NCBI GenBank assembly: GCA_003167475.1
Contig: PMTB01000125.1
Span: 18,751-28,384, forward strand
Reading direction: 5' to 3'
Source of the DNA: a candidate division FCPU426 bacterium
GTDB taxonomy: Bacteria > Oederibacteriota > PGYV01 > Palsa-1178
Length of the DNA: 9,634 bases
The translations under genes and the position numbers were made by a program. The notes under the pieces were generated by a model. That model searched no databases and was not told the DNA's origin. It worked only from the letters and a program-made list of their open reading frames with translations. Positions 6,506 through 9,634 of the stretch are shown here, one piece after another; position 1 is the stretch's first letter; every line of letters begins with the position of its first letter.

Positions 6506-7879
6506 ATGGCAATGAAAAAAACCTGGGAGGGCCGCTTTAAAAAGACCCTGGACCCCGACGCGGACAAGTTCAACGCCTCGATCTCGTTCGATAAGAGGCT
6601 GTTCAAGTACGACGTGAAAGCGGGCATGGCCCACGCCAAAGCGCTTGTGAAATCCGGGATAATTTCGGTAAAGGAATCCGGAAGGATCCTTGCGGGATTA
6701 AGGGCCCTGCTTAAAAAGGAATCCTCGATAGATTTTACGGTTTACGAGGACGTGCACTCGGCCGTTGAAACCGAGTTGTCCAAAGCCATCGGCGAAACCG
6801 GTAAAAAGCTGCACACCGGAAGGAGCCGCAACGACCTGGTAGCGACAGATACAAGGATGTATATGATGGATGAGATAAAGGTTGTAATGGGCCTGATAAA
6901 GAAACTTATGGCCAGGATAACCGCGATAGCCGGGAAAAATACCGGTGTTTTCATGCCGGGTTACACGCATCTGCAGCATGCGCAGATAATCTCGGCGGCC
7001 CATTGGATGATGGCTTACTGTTCCATGCTCAAACGCGACCATGACCTGTTTGGATTTGTGCTCGGCAGGACGGACCGCCTCACCATAGGCAGCGGAGCGC
7101 TTGCCGGAAGCAACTATAGCCTGGACCGCGCGCTTCTTGCCAAAGAAACGGGTTTTAAAAATGTGGCCGAAAATTCCATAGATGCCGTTTCCGACAGGGA
7201 TTTCGCGATGGATTTCCTTTACGCTTCCTCGCTCACCGCCGCGCACCTGTCCAGGCTCGCGGAAGAGATAATAATATACAATTCAAGCGAATTCAGCTTC
7301 ATCACTATAGACGACACATTCGCGACCGGTTCTTCGATCATGCCGCATAAGAAAAATCCGGACATAGCCGAGCTTATGCGCGGGAAAACGGGTAATTTTT
7401 TCGGCGCTTTGATGGCCGGCCTTACCATGATAAAGGGCCTTCCGCTGGCTTATGACAAGGACATGCAGGAGGACAAGGTCCTGCTTTTCGCCAGGCTGGA
7501 TGAGTTAAAGGCTGTCCTGACTATCGCGGAAAAGCTCCTGGCCAATATCAGTTTTAACGGTGAAAAGCTGGATGTTCAGCTGGAGGATTACTTCATGTAC
7601 GCTGTCGACGTGGCTGATTACCTGGTAAAAAAAGGGACGCCGTTCCGCGACAGCCATACAATAGTCGGGCAGATGGTCAGTTACTCCATAGACAATAACA
7701 AACCGTTCCCGAAGTTTGAAGAGCACGAGCTCAGAAAGTTTTCCGGAAAATTCGGCGGGGATTATTATTCGATATTTGACCCTGTGAGATCGGTCAATTC
7801 AAAGCTCACGTCGGGCTCCACTTCGGCAGCCTCGGTTAAAAAACAGATAGCCCAAGCCAAACAATTCATTAAACATTAA
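6506..7879 (+). CDS. argH: Argininosuccinate lyase
   Basis: ArgH splits argininosuccinate into arginine and fumarate, the last pathway step. The protein is 457 aa, normal for this fumarase/aspartase superfamily member. Motifs are HTGRSRND (103-110), PGYTHLQHAQ (151-160) with the conserved THLQ histidine, GSGALAG (195-201), the catalytic serine loop GSSIMPHKKNP (275-285) and YDKDMQEDK (316-324). The loop has His281 where bacterial ArgH often has Gln (MPQKKNP). This is a tolerated superfamily variation and does not change the call. AAGGAG at 6495-6500, five bases before ATG, supports the start; ATG at 6512 is an alternative. It is followed by a terminator-like hairpin. Confidence 0.97.
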   Translation: MAMKKTWEGRFKKTLDPDADKFNASISFDKRLFKYDVKAGMAHAKALVKSGIISVKESGRILAGLRALLKKESSIDFTVYEDVHSAVETELSKAIGETGKKLHTGRSRNDLVATDTRMYMMDEIKVVMGLIKKLMARITAIAGKNTGVFMPGYTHLQHAQIISAAHWMMAYCSMLKRDHDLFGFVLGRTDRLTIGSGALAGSNYSLDRALLAKETGFKNVAENSIDAVSDRDFAMDFLYASSLTAAHLSRLAEEIIIYNSSEFSFITIDDTFATGSSIMPHKKNPDIAELMRGKTGNFFGALMAGLTMIKGLPLAYDKDMQEDKVLLFARLDELKAVLTIAEKLLANISFNGEKLDVQLEDYFMYAVDVADYLVKKGTPFRDSHTIVGQMVSYSIDNNKPFPKFEEHELRKFSGKFGGDYYSIFDPVRSVNSKLTSGSTSAASVKKQIAQAKQFIKH

Positions 7880-7902
7880 ACCCTCCGGCGGGAGGTGTTT
7901 TT
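7880..7902 (+). terminator. Probable Rho-independent terminator after argH
   Basis: CCTCC (7882-7886) pairs with GGAGG (7891-7895) around a GGCG loop. A T-rich tail (TGTTTTT, 7896-7902) follows, starting directly after the argH TAA. The 5-bp stem is short but fully G/C-rich, with flanking A and T tracts that can extend it. It probably ends the arginine transcript, with some read-through possible into the next gene, which starts 14 nt later. Confidence 0.65.
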
Positions 7903-7916
7903 AAGGCGGTTAAAAA

Positions 7917-8354
7917 ATGAAAATGGAACAACACATAGCCGTCTCTGTGCCGGTCGCGGCAGGGACCTGGTTTATGACACACAACTGGTATTACGTAGCC
8001 ATGGCATTGTTCCTGGGATTCCTCATTGACGTGGACCATGTTTTCGATTATATCAGGGAAGAGGGCCGTTTTGACATGCGCCACTTGTTCCAAAAATCCT
8101 ACGAAGGCGACTTCCGCCGCTTCTATGTGATATTCCACGCTTATGAGTACATACCGCTTGCCTGGCTTGCGGGGTACCTGGCCCACAATTACACTTTTTC
8201 AGCCGTCTTCACGGTGGCTTACCTGAGCCATATGATACCGGACCAGCTCATGAACAACGTAAAACCGTTCGGATATTTTTTATCCTTCAGGATATGCAAG
8301 AAATTTGTCATGAGGGAGCTTTTCTATGATAAGGGAAGGCGTCTGGAGAAATAA
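7917..8354 (+). CDS. Small integral membrane protein with His/Asp motifs, possibly YdjM/DUF457-like
   Basis: I do not recognise this 145-aa protein with certainty. Hydrophobic segments at about 8-38, 70-88 and 92-108 suggest three membrane passes. Acidic and histidine residues cluster at the membrane edges: IDVDH (37-41), HAYEYIP (74-80) and SHMIPDQ (104-110). The DxDH and SHxxPD patterns recall the YdjM/DUF457 family of inner-membrane putative metal-dependent hydrolases, in which such residues are thought to bind metal. That link is from pattern memory only. The C-terminus is basic (about 125-145) and probably cytoplasmic. The ribosome-binding site is weak (AAGGCGG, 7903-7909). A stronger GGAGG at 7891-7895 is too far upstream and buried in the terminator hairpin. 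The next gene starts 22 nt after its stop, so the two are probably co-transcribed. It has no clear tie to arginine synthesis. Confidence 0.7.
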   Translation: MKMEQHIAVSVPVAAGTWFMTHNWYYVAMALFLGFLIDVDHVFDYIREEGRFDMRHLFQKSYEGDFRRFYVIFHAYEYIPLAWLAGYLAHNYTFSAVFTVAYLSHMIPDQLMNNVKPFGYFLSFRICKKFVMRELFYDKGRRLEK

Positions 8355-8364
8355 CTAAAATTCC

Positions 8365-8370
8365 AAGGAG
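8365..8370 (+). promoter_or_regulatory. Ribosome-binding site that fixes the downstream start
   Basis: AAGGAG directly abuts a TTG at 8371, which therefore cannot be its start codon. It stands six bases before ATG at 8377. The ATG is chosen, removing two residues from the longest possible reading. Confidence 0.75.
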
Positions 8371-8376
8371 TTGTCC

Positions 8377-9594
8377 ATGAATATTTTTTATAAAATAGTA
8401 ATTCTTTTATTCGCCGCCGGCGCGACAAACGCGCTCGCCCAGGTGGTGCTCTCCCGTGAAATGATAAATCAGGTATTTTTTACCGGCAATGTCATCGCGT
8501 TCGTCGTTATTTCGTGGCTGGCAGGGGCTGTTTTTGCCTTTCAAACCGTGGGAAAAAGGGCCGCTGGAAAGAACGCCGAGAAGGACCTGAATCTTATCGC
8601 GGCCATAATGCCGGTTATAGGGGCTTTTTATATTACGGCAGCTGTTTTTATCATCCGTTATTTTAAACCGTTCTTAAAACTTGGGCCTGAAAACGCGGCT
8701 CCTGACTGGGCGGCCATGTTGTTGTGCGCAGTTATATTCATACCCATCGCGTTTATGGCGTTTGCCTCGGTATTTTCCCTCATGGAAGCCCTGAAAAAAA
8801 GCAAGGCTCCTGGATTTGTCCCGGCGACAATCGCTTCGGTTTTGGCCGGGGCCGGGGCCGCCGCCGCTTTATACGCGCTGTGGGCCGTAAAGTATTACCC
8901 GGACCTGGACGTGGCCTACACCATGGGGATATTCAACCTGGCGCTTGCCTACCTTTTTTTCAGGGACAAAACCATGGAGGGCCGCTGGCTCATGCTCACG
9001 GTCATAGGGGCGCTTATAGTTTACCTCGGATTCAATATGGCCGGCGCAAAACAAAAGGCGGATGAGGCCAGCGCGCGCGCCCTGTATGCGGGATATACGG
9101 TGATCGCCCAGAAAGAGTTCCCGACGGTGAACTTTTGTATGGCAAAGAAAGACGAAGAGTACCGTATATATGAGGACGGCACGCTGGCTTATAAAATACC
9201 GGACACGAAGTACCCCATGATGGCAAGGCTTGCAAAAGGCCCGAGGGTGCTGGTCATAAACGGCGGCCTCACTGGCATGACGGACGCGCTTTCAAAGAAT
9301 GCGTCCGTAAAGGAAATGGTGTGCGTTGAGGCCGACCCGTATATCGCGGTCGTCCTGGAAAAGGTGTACCGCAATTACATTCAGGCGGCGCAGAAAATAG
9401 ATTATATTTCGGCGCACGACACTTTTTCGATCGCGCTTTCGGTAAAAGACAGCGGCAAATTCAACACCATAATAATAAACCCCAGGATGCAGGGCCACAG
9501 GGAAGGAAAATTTTATTATTCCGCGGCTTTCAGGGCCCGGATGGATTCTATGCTTGATAAGGACGGGCAGATCATATACGGCGCGAACCCGTGA
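8377..9594 (+). CDS. Membrane protein with degenerate spermidine-synthase-like C-terminal domain
   Basis: The 405-aa protein has about seven hydrophobic helices in its first 220 residues (near 5-25, 36-55, 72-94, 111-135, 147-170, 180-196 and 203-220). A soluble Rossmann-type domain follows at about 240-405. VLVINGGLTG (291-300) takes the place of the VLxIGGGDG nucleotide loop and VCVEADP (315-321) the place of the VExDP strand. This layout fits the membrane-anchored, multi-helix spermidine-synthase-like proteins. However, the aminopropyltransferase Asp motif (usually D-x-x-D-P) is replaced by INPRMQG (367-373), and no YHE substrate motif is seen. Polyamine synthesis is therefore unlikely and the real substrate is unknown. 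The domain also stops early, right after IIYGANP, where relatives usually continue for tens of residues. It overlaps the next reading frame at GTGA. Confidence 0.75.
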   Translation: MNIFYKIVILLFAAGATNALAQVVLSREMINQVFFTGNVIAFVVISWLAGAVFAFQTVGKRAAGKNAEKDLNLIAAIMPVIGAFYITAAVFIIRYFKPFLKLGPENAAPDWAAMLLCAVIFIPIAFMAFASVFSLMEALKKSKAPGFVPATIASVLAGAGAAAALYALWAVKYYPDLDVAYTMGIFNLALAYLFFRDKTMEGRWLMLTVIGALIVYLGFNMAGAKQKADEASARALYAGYTVIAQKEFPTVNFCMAKKDEEYRIYEDGTLAYKIPDTKYPMMARLAKGPRVLVINGGLTGMTDALSKNASVKEMVCVEADPYIAVVLEKVYRNYIQAAQKIDYISAHDTFSIALSVKDSGKFNTIIINPRMQGHREGKFYYSAAFRARMDSMLDKDGQIIYGANP

Positions 9595-9634
9595 AAATGA
9601 AGGCGCACGGGGATTTTAAGGAACTCACCGGTAT
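9591..9634 (+). CDS. Start of an unidentified gene, cut by the window edge
   Basis: An open frame begins at GTG 9591, overlapping the previous TGA by 4 nt, or at ATG 9597, and stays open to the window end. The visible peptide reads VKMKAHGDFKELTG. I see no Shine-Dalgarno sequence, so translational coupling to the upstream gene is likely. Fourteen residues are too few to name a family. It does not resemble the missing C-terminal part of the spermidine-synthase-like domain upstream, so I treat it as a separate gene. Confidence 0.45.
   Translation, partial: MKMKAHGDFKELTG

Noticed and set aside
8724..9065. 113-aa plus-strand frame inside the spermidine-synthase-like gene
   Set aside because: It overlaps a clear membrane-protein frame, is Gly/Arg-rich from G/C-rich codons read out of frame, and has no start signal.
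9595..9634. Frameshifted continuation of the spermidine-synthase-like protein
   Set aside because: The visible downstream peptide does not resemble the expected C-terminal part of that domain, and GTG/ATG starts with a 4-nt overlap fit a new coupled gene better.

Overview
The window reads as one chromosomal segment of a bacterium with roughly balanced base composition and frequent ATA isoleucine codons. Every supported gene is on the + strand. I cannot fix the phylum. HslVU, a long-form ArgB and a membrane-anchored spermidine-synthase-like protein suggest a Gram-negative-type or candidate-phylum lineage, or a deltaproteobacterium. That placement is inference only.

Layout. Positions 1-73 hold the last 23 codons of hslV, the peptidase of the HslVU protease. 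hslU, its ATPase, follows at 313-1710. Five consecutive arginine genes come next: argB (1904-2752), argD (2923-4098), argF (4120-5061), argG (5269-6486) and argH (6506-7879). ArgB phosphorylates N-acetylglutamate and ArgD makes N-acetylornithine. ArgF, ArgG and ArgH then convert ornithine to citrulline, argininosuccinate and arginine. The intervening argC step and the deacetylation step (argJ or argE) are not encoded here. A hairpin with a T-run at 7880-7902 probably ends the arginine unit. After it come a small membrane protein with conserved His and Asp residues (7917-8354), a seven-helix membrane protein with a degenerate spermidine-synthase-like domain (8377-9594), and the overlapping start of another gene at the right edge.

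The most notable content lies between the genes. Four of the five gaps from hslV to argG are largely filled by two unrelated families of long imperfect inverted repeats, in the order A-B-B-A. Family A (109-253 and 5084-5233) has nested arms and carries the core GTCATTGCGAGGAGC followed by GCGACGAAGCAATCT. One copy separates hslV from hslU and the other separates argF from argG. Family B (1715-1865 and 2745-2909) has arms of about 32-34 nt and shared internal blocks. Its two copies flank argB in the same orientation, and the second appears to reach into the 3' end of argB and supply its stop codon. The gaps without elements (argD-argF and argG-argH) are only about 20 nt, as expected for an ordinary operon. 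The elements look like non-autonomous, MITE-like insertions in an otherwise compact cluster, and they may also affect mRNA folding or processing.
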